64,000 nucleotides of DNA from Streptomyces sp. NBC_01445 (GTDB lineage: Bacteria > Actinomycetota > Actinomycetes > Streptomycetales > Streptomycetaceae), in the NCBI RefSeq assembly GCF_035918235.1, contig NZ_CP109486.1, positions 930,001-994,000 on the forward strand, read 5' to 3'. The first letter of the stretch is position 1, and every line of letters starts with the position of its first letter. The position numbers and the translations under genes are program-made. This document shows, in pieces, positions 52,556 to 61,385 of the stretch. The notes beneath the pieces were generated by a model, which was not told the origin of the DNA, did not search any database, and worked only from the letters and a program-made list of their open reading frames with translations.

Positions 52556-54595
52556 TCAGGCCAGAACGGAACGGACGGCCGCGACCACGTCGTCCGCGGC
52601 GGGCAGCACAGCGCGCTCCAGGTCGGGGTGGAACGGGACGTGCACGTCCTCGCGGCTCACCAGGCGCGGCGGGGCGAGCAGCGAGTAGAACTCGTCGTCG
52701 GACGAGAGGAGTTCGGTGATCAGTCCGGCGCCGAAGCTGCTCGTACGGTTGTCCTCCTGCACCACGACCAGGCGCCCGGTGCGGCGCACGGAGGCGGCGA
52801 CGGTCTTCCGGTCGAGCGGCACCAGCCAGCGCAGGTCGATGACGTCGGCCGCGACGCCGTCGGCCGCGAGGCTCCCGGCGGCGTCGAGGGCGAGTTCGGT
52901 CCCGTTGCCCCAGCTGACGACGGTGACGTCGTCGCCAGTACGCAGGGTGCGGGCGCCGAGCGCGGGTGCGGGCCGCCCAGCCGGCTCCCGGCGCTGCCGC
53001 ATCAGGTGCTTGGGCAGCAGGATCAGCGTCGGATCGGGTGCGGTGAACGACTCCAGGAAGGCGGCCTCGGTGTCCTCGGGGGTGGAGGGGACGACGACGC
53101 GCAGTCCGGGCAGGTGGGTGAACAGGCTCTCGTTGCTCTGGCTGTGCCAGATTCCGCCGCCCGGCAGATAGCCGCCCCAGGGTGCGTAGATGACGACGGG
53201 GCACTGCCATGCGGAGACCGTGCGCCAGCGCAGTGTGGTGAGCTGGGCGGCGAGCTGGTTGAAGGCGGGGCCGGCGAAGTCGATGAACTGGAGCTCCACG
53301 ACGGGCCGCATGCCGGCGGCGGCGAGCCCCACGGCGGCGCCGACGATGGTGGCCTCGGCGAGCGGCGCGTTGGTCATGCGCTCGCCCGCAACCTTGCCGA
53401 GCCCCTTGGTGAAGCCGAAGACGCCGCCCTTGGGATCGTCGATGTCCTCGCCGAACAGGACGAGTTCGGGGTGGCGTTCCAGGCCGGTCGCCAGGGCCCG
53501 GTTGACGGCGGACACCATCGTTCCGCCGCACGGCTCGGTGAGCGGTCCGGCGGCCGGTTCCTGTCCGGCGGGGTGCGCCGTCTCGCTCGCCGGCGCGAAC
53601 AGATGCTCCATGATCAGCTTCGGATCCGCGGCCGGCTCGGCGGCGACCCGCGCGAAGACCGCTTCGACCTCGTCGGCTTGCCGGGCCCGCGTGCGCTCCA
53701 GCCATGCCTCGTCGACGGCGCCCTCCGCGAGCAGCCGTGCGGTGAAGATCTCCACCGGGTCGCGCAGGGTGGCGAGGTCCTCGCTGCTGCGGTAGACGCG
53801 GTGGTCGTCGGAGGACGTGTGCGGGTCGAGCCGGTCGAGGTGGCACCACAGCACGACGGGCCCCTCGCCGCCCCGCACGGCGCTCAGCGCTTCGCGGGAG
53901 GCGGCGTGCAGGGCGTCGGGATCGGCGCCGTCGACCACGGTCGTGCGCTCCTGGGGCAGCAGGCCGAGCGCGTGCGGAGACATGTGCTCGGTCGGCGTGG
54001 AGATCCCGTAGCCGTTGTCGGAGACGAGGAAGACGACGGGCAGCCGCCGCTCCACCGCGAAGGCGACCGCCTCGAAGAACTCGCCCTGCCGGGTGGAGGC
54101 GTCGCCGATGGAGCAGACGACCGCTTGTTCACGGCCCATCAACTGGGCGGCCCAGGCGGCTCCCACGGCGGGCAGGCACTGGCTTCCGGTCGGGCTCGCG
54201 ATCGAGAAGACATTTCCCGAACGGTGGCCGAAGTGGGCGCTCATATTGCGCCCCGCCGAATGCGATCCGGCCTTGGCCATCAGATCGCGTGCCTGACCCT
54301 CGGTATTCATTCCGCGGGCCATGAGAACAGTGCGGTCGCGGTAGTGGGGAAAGATCAGATCCTGCGGATCCAACAGCTCACAGAGGGCGGCCAGACCCTC
54401 GTGACCTGCGGAGGAAATATGGAACCAGGCCTCGCCCTGACGAAGCACGATGCCCGATCTGCGGTCGCATTCCCGCGAGAGCAGCATCAGTTCGAGGAAG
54501 TCAGCCCGCCGCTGCGCGGGTATCCCCGATGGCCGGGATTCCTTCGTCCGATTCTTCACAGTCAAATCGTGCCGTGTCGCCCGGGTCCCGAGCAT
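52556..54595 (-). CDS. Fused E1alpha-E1beta 2-oxoacid (branched-chain) dehydrogenase
   Basis: About 679 residues. The alpha half has 'FHISSAGHEGLAALCELL', 'FPHYRDRTVLMARG' and the thiamine-diphosphate motif starting GDASTRQGEFFEAV (~163) and ending 'VSDNGYGIS'. The beta half (~358 on) has 'MVSAVNRALATGLERHPEL', 'LFGEDIDDPKGGVFGFTKGL' and the C-terminal transketolase domain 'ALGARTLRTGDDVTVVSWG'. Separate alpha and beta genes are usual in branched-chain dehydrogenases; fusion occurs in some bacteria. It would decarboxylate 2-oxoisovalerate and pass isobutyryl to the lipoyl domain of PKS1. Start is uncertain: ATG 54595 (MLGTRATRHDL) lacks a clear ribosome site; an in-frame ATG at 54703 lies in a GC-rich palindrome and is less likely. 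No E3 (dihydrolipoamide dehydrogenase) is in the window. Confidence 0.85.
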   Translation of the reverse strand: MLGTRATRHDLTVKNRTKESRPSGIPAQRRADFLELMLLSRECDRRSGIVLRQGEAWFHISSAGHEGLAALCELLDPQDLIFPHYRDRTVLMARGMNTEGQARDLMAKAGSHSAGRNMSAHFGHRSGNVFSIASPTGSQCLPAVGAAWAAQLMGREQAVVCSIGDASTRQGEFFEAVAFAVERRLPVVFLVSDNGYGISTPTEHMSPHALGLLPQERTTVVDGADPDALHAASREALSAVRGGEGPVVLWCHLDRLDPHTSSDDHRVYRSSEDLATLRDPVEIFTARLLAEGAVDEAWLERTRARQADEVEAVFARVAAEPAADPKLIMEHLFAPASETAHPAGQEPAAGPLTEPCGGTMVSAVNRALATGLERHPELVLFGEDIDDPKGGVFGFTKGLGKVAGERMTNAPLAEATIVGAAVGLAAAGMRPVVELQFIDFAGPAFNQLAAQLTTLRWRTVSAWQCPVVIYAPWGGYLPGGGIWHSQSNESLFTHLPGLRVVVPSTPEDTEAAFLESFTAPDPTLILLPKHLMRQRREPAGRPAPALGARTLRTGDDVTVVSWGNGTELALDAAGSLAADGVAADVIDLRWLVPLDRKTVAASVRRTGRLVVVQEDNRTSSFGAGLITELLSSDDEFYSLLAPPRLVSREDVHVPFHPDLERAVLPAADDVVAAVRSVLA

Positions 54596-54677
54596 CGCCC
54601 CCAATAGCCAATTCGTGGAGGGGTGTTGATACCTCGTAGGAGTGAGTCCCGGGAATTCGGCTACGGAAAAATAGTGA

Positions 54678-54701
54678 GCCCTCCCTCCCGGGAGGGAGGG
54701 C
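54678..54701 (-). terminator. Perfect 24-bp palindrome, probable terminator of the third SARP gene
   Basis: GCCCTCCCTCCC meets GGGAGGGAGGGC with no spacer, followed on the minus strand by TCACTATTTTTCC, a short T-tract. It lies ~95 bp after the SARP stop and ~83 bp before the E1 ATG. A second CGGGAGGGAGGG copy (54705-54716) can pair with the same pyrimidine arm, so two mutually exclusive hairpins are possible. The plus strand of 54690-54719 has six GGG runs and could form a G-quadruplex. Confidence 0.6.
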
Positions 54702-54796
54702 ATCCGGGAGGGAGGGGGGCATGGCCCGCGCCCGCGGAGCCGGTCGGCTCACCCGCAGGACGAGGGGGTGTCCGACGGTGCGGCCGCGTTCTCGGG

Positions 54797-55594
54797 TCAG
54801 GCGGGGACGGCGGAGGCGAGGGGCTCGGGGTGCGCCATGAGGATGGACCGCTGGAGCCTGCCGAGGGCCGTCGACGGCTCGAGGCCCAACTCCCGTACGA
54901 GGGTGGCGCGCAGTCGCTGGTAGACGTTCAGGGCCTCCCCGCGACGCCCCGAGCGGTGCAGCGCGAGCATGAACTGGCCGTGCAGGCTCTCGTGCATCGG
55001 GTACTGGTTGACCAGCACGGTCAGTTCGGACAGCAGCTCGCGGTGCCGGCCGAGCCGCAGGTCCGCCTCGATGCGCTGGTCGAGGGCGCACAGACGGGTC
55101 TCCTGGAGCCGCCTGACCTCGAGGGTGATCTGGCTGCCGGCCTGGACGTCGGCGAGCGCGGATCCGGTCCACAGTGACAGCGCGTCGCGCAGCCGCTTGG
55201 CGGCACCCGCGTAGTCCTCGGCGTCCATGGCCCGGTACCCGGCGCCCGCGCGGCGTTCCAGTTCCTGGAAGTCGAGGGTGCCGCCGCGGGTCTCGAGGCG
55301 GTAGCCGCCCGGCAGCGTGACCAGGATGTCCTTGGCGGTCGCCTGCTCGTCCCCGCCCCGGTCCAGCGCCTCCCCGATCAGCTCGCGCAGTTGCAGGATG
55401 TAGGTCTGCAGCGTGGTGCGGGCGCTGCGGGGTGGCGTCTCGTCCCACAACTCCTCTATCAGCGTGCACACCGGTACGACGTGGTCCGCGTTCAGCGCGA
55501 GCAGCGCCAGGACCTGGCGGGGCTTGGGTGCGGTCGGCGCGATCGAGATGCCGTGCTCTCGCACCGACAACGGGCCCAGTACTTCGATGTCCAT
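54797..55594 (-). CDS. SARP-family transcriptional activator (third of three)
   Basis: 265 residues. Winged helix: 'IEVLGPLSVREHGISIAPT', 'PKPRQVLALLALNADHVVP', 'RTTLQTYILQLRELIG'; BTAD domain to 'LVRELGLEPSTALGRLQRSIL'. Strongly similar across its length to the SARP at 4.0-4.9 kb (shared 'PRQxLALLAL', 'TTLQTYILQLR', 'YRxAxxLxxGxALVDV/ALADV'), suggesting paralogues. ATG 55594 has AGGGGAGAAACG upstream. Its leader region (55595-55680) contains an inverted repeat. It lies between the pap genes and E1 on the same strand, separated from papM by a bidirectional terminator, so it has its own promoter. Likely activates streptogramin genes; the target is unknown. Confidence 0.9.
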   Translation of the reverse strand: MDIEVLGPLSVREHGISIAPTAPKPRQVLALLALNADHVVPVCTLIEELWDETPPRSARTTLQTYILQLRELIGEALDRGGDEQATAKDILVTLPGGYRLETRGGTLDFQELERRAGAGYRAMDAEDYAGAAKRLRDALSLWTGSALADVQAGSQITLEVRRLQETRLCALDQRIEADLRLGRHRELLSELTVLVNQYPMHESLHGQFMLALHRSGRRGEALNVYQRLRATLVRELGLEPSTALGRLQRSILMAHPEPLASAVPA

Positions 55595-55645
55595 CGTTTC
55601 TCCCCTGTGGGTGCAAGCTGGTCGGCGCATGCAGGGTCCAGCTCC

Positions 55646-55664
55646 GGCACGGGATGAGCGTGCC
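55646..55664. promoter_or_regulatory. Inverted repeat in the leader of the third SARP gene
   Basis: GGCACG (55646-55651), 7-nt spacer, CGTGCC (55659-55664); located 52 bp before the ATG. Could be an operator or a 5'-UTR hairpin. Too short to interpret further. Confidence 0.25.
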
Positions 55665-55682
55665 GCGGCATCTGAACCCACC

Positions 55683-55733
55683 ACAAATAAAAAAACAGCA
55701 CGGTCGGTTTGTCAATCCGAACCGTGTAGTCTT
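55683..55733 (-). terminator. Intrinsic terminator after papM (potentially bidirectional)
   Basis: Arms CACGGT (55699-55704) and ACCGTG (55721-55726), extended with imperfect inner pairs, are followed on the minus strand by CTGTTTTTTTATTTG (seven T) and on the plus strand by TAGTCTTTTTTCTC. It starts ~44 bp after the papM stop. Intrinsic terminators with real T-tracts are uncommon in such high-GC DNA, so this is a strong transcription boundary between the pap genes and the SARP gene. Confidence 0.75.
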
Positions 55734-55770
55734 TTTTCTCATGAGCCCCCAGCCACACGGGAATCGCCTG

Positions 55771-56670
55771 TCACAGAGCGCGGCCGGACACCTCGCCGCG
55801 GACGGCGGTCAGACACCCGTCGTTGCATGTGGGACGCGACGCGGCCGCACTCCAGCGCCCCGTCCCGGCGAACAGCCGAGGCACGGACTCCAGCTGGTAT
55901 CCGCCGTGCTCCAGCAGCACCACACCCCCGGGACGCAGCAGCCGGCTCGCCGTCAGCTCCATCGCGCGGATCATCTGAAGACCGCCCTCACCTGCCCAAA
56001 GAGCCAGCGGGGGATCGTAGTTGAGGACCTCCGGGGAACTGGTGCGCAGCCCGATGGGAATGTAGGGCGGGTTGGTGACGACCAGGTCGACGGTGCCGTC
56101 GAGCTCGGGGAAGGCGTCCCGCGCGTCACCCTGCACGATCTTTGCTCCCGTGCCGTGGGCGTTGCGTACGGCGACCCGCACCGCGGCCTGCGCGAGTTCG
56201 ATCCCGTACACCCTGGCCTGCGGGACGCGACGGGCGATGCTGACCGCCATCGTGCCGGGCCCGGCACAGAGATCGACCACCAAAGGAGACCGAATTCCGG
56301 CCTGAAACAGACCATGAAGTCTGTTTACTGCGTCGTCCACGATCTCCGCGGTCTCCGGCTTGGGCACGAAGACCCCGGGCGCCAGCTCGAAGCGGTGTCC
56401 CATGAACCAGGCGTGGCCCACGATGCGTTCGGCCGGTTCGCGGGCGGCACGCCGCTCCACATACGTCCACAAGTCCGCCGGGACCGGCCCCCGCAGCTGT
56501 CCGTCCAGGTCGTCGGGGGTCACCCGGACCGCGTGGGCTGCCAGGAGCCGGGCGTCGTCGCGCGCCGCCGCCTCCCCGATGCCCGCCGCGACGAGCCGTT
56601 CGACGGCGAGGTCCAGTGCGGCGGAGAGCGTCGTCGGCGTGGCCCCGGCCGGCCGTGCGGCGGTCGTCAC
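55771..56670 (-). CDS. papM: PapM-type N-methyltransferase (HemK/PrmC-like fold)
   Basis: 299 residues. SAM-binding motif 'VVDLCAGPGTMAVSIA' (~130) and 'VVTNPPYIPIG' (~199), the NPPY motif of methylases that act on planar nitrogen. An N-terminal helical domain resembles PrmC. In pristinamycin I biosynthesis PapM dimethylates 4-amino-phenylalanine. Here the gene is coupled to papB (GTGA overlap) and next to papC/papA, so dimethylation of the 4-amino group is the best reading rather than release-factor methylation. GTG 56670 has GGAGGGCCTC just upstream. A patch at 56270-56345 uses codons of low GC content (AAC AGA CTT CAT GGT) and contains an 8-bp perfect inverted repeat; it encodes the linker before the SAM motif. 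Confidence 0.8.
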   Translation of the reverse strand: MTTAARPAGATPTTLSAALDLAVERLVAAGIGEAAARDDARLLAAHAVRVTPDDLDGQLRGPVPADLWTYVERRAAREPAERIVGHAWFMGHRFELAPGVFVPKPETAEIVDDAVNRLHGLFQAGIRSPLVVDLCAGPGTMAVSIARRVPQARVYGIELAQAAVRVAVRNAHGTGAKIVQGDARDAFPELDGTVDLVVTNPPYIPIGLRTSSPEVLNYDPPLALWAGEGGLQMIRAMELTASRLLRPGGVVLLEHGGYQLESVPRLFAGTGRWSAAASRPTCNDGCLTAVRGEVSGRAL

Positions 56671-57011
56671 GAGGCCCTCCGCTCCGGCTCGCCGGCGGCC
56701 GGGCCGCCCGTCGCGATCCACTCGTCCTCCAGGCGGCACGTCTCGGCGATGATCGTGTCGTACAGGCTCCGCAGGAACGCGGGGTCGATGCCGTGCTCCT
56801 GCGCGTACCGCGCGGCGCGGCCCTGCACCGTGGCGATGCGGTGCGGCTGCATCATCGCCACGTCGTGGACGCGCTTGTACTCGCCGATGCGCAGGCAGAT
56901 CTCCAGCCGCTCGCGCACCGCGTCGAGCAGGCCGGCGTCGACGGCGTCGAGCCGGGCGCGCAGCGACTCCAGATCCTCGGCCGCGTCCGCGGGTCCGATA
57001 CGTAGTGACAT
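56667..57011 (-). CDS. papB: Chorismate-mutase-type 4-amino-4-deoxychorismate mutase
   Basis: 114 residues, AroQ-class all-helical chorismate mutase: 'LESLRARLDAVDAGLLDAVRE' (written 20 or fewer at a time: LESLRARLDAVD then AGLLDAVRERLE), 'ICLRIGEYKRVH', 'IAETCRLEDEW'. PapB converts 4-amino-4-deoxychorismate to 4-amino-4-deoxyprephenate. Free-standing and clustered with the ADC synthase and prephenate dehydrogenase homologues, so a role in 4-aminophenylalanine supply is far more likely than primary Phe/Tyr synthesis. ATG 57011 has GAGAGGAATCGTC upstream. It diverges from papC with only 36 bp between starts. Confidence 0.88.
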   Translation of the reverse strand: MSLRIGPADAAEDLESLRARLDAVDAGLLDAVRERLEICLRIGEYKRVHDVAMMQPHRIATVQGRAARYAQEHGIDPAFLRSLYDTIIAETCRLEDEWIATGGPAAGEPERRAS

Positions 57012-57047
57012 GACGATTCCTCTCTCGATGAAGAACTAGGGGGCAAG

Positions 57048-57914
57048 GTGTTCGAGCACTGTGTGGTGGCGGGCGGTACCGGCGAGGTGGGGCGGATGTT
57101 CGCCGGCCGGCTTGCGGACTCGGGGGCACAGGTCCTCTGCCTCGACCCGGCGGCCTCGGCGCCCGCCGCCCTGGCCGACGACATCCGCGCTCCCGGCCCC
57201 GAGGCCGCCAGGGCCATCGCGGCGGCCGACCTGGTGCTGCTCGCCGTGCCGGAGCCGGTGGCACTGGACGCGATCGGCCCCGTGACCCGGCTGATGCGCA
57301 CCGACGCCCTGTTCGCGGACACGCTGTCGGTGAAGGGCGGCATCGCCGAGCGCCTGCACGCCCTGGCGCCCGGCATCCAGGCGGTGGGGCTCAACCCGAT
57401 GTTCGCGCCGTCGCTGCCCCTGCCGGGCCGGCCGGTGGCCGCGGCCACCGTCACCGACGGTCCCGCCGTCCGGGCGTTCCTGGCGCTGATCGCCGGGTGG
57501 GGCGCCCGGGTGGTCGAGATGTCCGCGCAGGAGCACGACGCGCTGACGGCCGCGCAGCAGGCGGCCACGCACGCGGCCGTCCTCGCCTTCGGCCTGGCGC
57601 TGGGAGAGCTCGGTGCGGACATCGGGGCGCTGCGCGCCACGGCGCCGCCGCCGCACCGCACGCTGCTCCAGCTCCTCGCCCGGATCTCCTCCGGCACCCC
57701 GGAGGTGTACTGGGACGTCCAGTCCGGCAACCCGCACGCGCAGGCCGCCCGGCGCGCCGTGGGCCACGGCCTGGAGCGGCTCGGCCGGGCGGTCGCGAGC
57801 GGCGACCCGTCGGCGTTCGAGATGCTCGTCGAGGAGCTGCGCGCCACGCTCGGAGAGCGGCACAGGACCGAACTGGCCGATGCCTGCGCCGAGTTGTTCG
57901 CACAGCTGCGGTGA
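57048..57914 (+). CDS. papC: Prephenate-dehydrogenase-like 4-amino-4-deoxyprephenate dehydrogenase
   Basis: 288 residues. NAD-binding 'VVAGGTGEVGRMFAGRLA' at the N-terminus, 'ADLVLLAVPEPVALDAI', 'VGLNPMFAPSLPLPGRPV' and the helical TyrA dimerisation region ('AQQAATHAAVLAFGLALGEL'). PapC oxidatively decarboxylates 4-amino-4-deoxyprephenate to 4-aminophenylpyruvate. GTG 57048 follows AACTAGGGGGCAAG, a good ribosome site. It is the only plus-strand gene in the pap group and converges with papA (34 bp between stops). Shorter than bifunctional TyrA because it lacks mutase and ACT domains; the mutase is the separate papB. Confidence 0.88.
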   Translation: MFEHCVVAGGTGEVGRMFAGRLADSGAQVLCLDPAASAPAALADDIRAPGPEAARAIAAADLVLLAVPEPVALDAIGPVTRLMRTDALFADTLSVKGGIAERLHALAPGIQAVGLNPMFAPSLPLPGRPVAAATVTDGPAVRAFLALIAGWGARVVEMSAQEHDALTAAQQAATHAAVLAFGLALGELGADIGALRATAPPPHRTLLQLLARISSGTPEVYWDVQSGNPHAQAARRAVGHGLERLGRAVASGDPSAFEMLVEELRATLGERHRTELADACAELFAQLR

Positions 57915-57948
57915 GGGCGGGCCGGGCCGGCCCGCCCTCCGACGGCGG

Positions 57949-60093
<2,145 letters not shown>

Positions 60094-60109
60094 GGCTGCC
60101 CCCTCGGTC

Positions 60110-61321
60110 TCAGGCTCGCCGCACGGTCAGCGGGAGGTTCCGCACACCGAGCAGCCCGTCGCGGTGGTAGCGCAGTTGCGCGCCGGGAGTGATGCGTATG
60201 TCGGCGAAGCGGTCGAGGAGCGCCTCCAGCGCGATGCGGCCTTCCATACGGGCGAGCGGGGCGCCGAGGCAGTAGTGGATGCCGTGGCCGAAAGCGATCT
60301 GCTGGCGCGCCTCGCGCGTGGGGTCGAAGCGCTCGGGCTCCGGGAAGGACCGCTCGTCGTGGTTGGCGGACAGGAGCGAGGGGACGACCATGCGGCCGGC
60401 CGGGATGGTGACCCCGGCGAGCTCGGTCTCCTGGGTGGTGACCCGCGCCATGACGGTGATCGGCGGACGCAGGCGCATCACCTCCTCGATGACGGCCGGG
60501 ACGATCCCGCGGTCGGCCCTCACCTGGGCGGCGGCCCCGGGGTTCTCCTCCAGGCACAGCACGGTGTTGCCGAGCATCATGGAGGTGGAGACGTGTCCGG
60601 CCATGAGCAACAGGCCGCCGAACTCGACTATTTGAGAGTCTGTCAGGGTCTCGCCCTCGACCTCGGCGGCGACCAGCTTGGAGATCAGGTCGTCCCCGGG
60701 GTGCTTCCTGCGGTCGTGGACGTGCCCGAGCAGATACTCGTGCATCGCCTTCATCGGCTCCTTGACGAGCTTCTCGTAGTCCTCGCCCGCCTCGTCGCCG
60801 AACTGCATGTCCGCCGGGTCCTCGACCTGCATCGACAGCATCCGGTCGGACCAGGAGCGAAACAGGGCGCGGTCCTCGGCCGGTACGCCGAGCAGCTCGG
60901 CGATGACGATGACCGGCAGCGGGTACGCGAAGTCGGCGACCAGGTCGAAGGAGTCGCCCTCGATCCCGTCGAGCAGCTGCCCGGCGAGCTCCACGACCCG
61001 CGGTTCGAGGTCGGCGATCGTCCGCGGCGTGAACGCCTTGCTGACGAGCTGGCGCAGCTTCCGGTGCAACGGCGGGTCGATCACCGAGAGGATCTCCTCG
61101 GTGAGTGCCTCGGAGTCGGGGCGCAGCCGCTGCAGTTCGGAGGAGAACACGGCCGGGTCCGCGGAGACGGCGAGCACGTCGGCGTGCCGGTGGACGTGGA
61201 ACACCCCGTACTCGTCCTCGTGGACGGGATGTTCGTCACGCATGTTCCGCAGCCAGCCGAAGAGTTGGTGTCCGCCGTCCTCGACGGTCGGCCGGGGGGC
61301 GGGCAAGGTCTTCTGGGCCAT
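60110..61321 (-). CDS. Cytochrome P450, candidate pipecolate oxidase
   Basis: 403 residues, a bacterial soluble P450. Haem-binding 'FGHGIHYCLGAPLARMEG' with Cys351, ExxR in 'EEVMRLRPP', I-helix 'LLMAGHVSTSMMLGN'. The usual acid of the A/G-G-x-D/E-T motif is Val here (AGHVST). In virginiamycin S / pristinamycin I clusters a P450 beside the lysine cyclodeaminase is linked to making 4-oxo-pipecolate. The same pairing here (65 bp after pipA, same strand) supports that role, but substrate is inferred. No ferredoxin gene is in the window. ATG 61321 has GAAGGAGACC upstream. GGCCCGG/CCGGGCC arms around the pipA end may form a hairpin before this gene. Confidence 0.85.
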   Translation of the reverse strand: MAQKTLPAPRPTVEDGGHQLFGWLRNMRDEHPVHEDEYGVFHVHRHADVLAVSADPAVFSSELQRLRPDSEALTEEILSVIDPPLHRKLRQLVSKAFTPRTIADLEPRVVELAGQLLDGIEGDSFDLVADFAYPLPVIVIAELLGVPAEDRALFRSWSDRMLSMQVEDPADMQFGDEAGEDYEKLVKEPMKAMHEYLLGHVHDRRKHPGDDLISKLVAAEVEGETLTDSQIVEFGGLLLMAGHVSTSMMLGNTVLCLEENPGAAAQVRADRGIVPAVIEEVMRLRPPITVMARVTTQETELAGVTIPAGRMVVPSLLSANHDERSFPEPERFDPTREARQQIAFGHGIHYCLGAPLARMEGRIALEALLDRFADIRITPGAQLRYHRDGLLGVRNLPLTVRRA

Positions 61322-61385
61322 CGAGGGGGTCTCCTTCGCGGGTTCGGTCCAGGGGGCGGGCCGGCGGCCCGGTTCGGTGCCCGGT

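Noticed and set aside
55771-56670. Reading papM as a housekeeping PrmC/HemK release-factor methyltransferase
   Set aside because: The fold and NPPY motif fit, but coupling to papB and adjacency to papC/papA make the aminophenylalanine methyltransferase more likely; housekeeping prmC sits near prfA.
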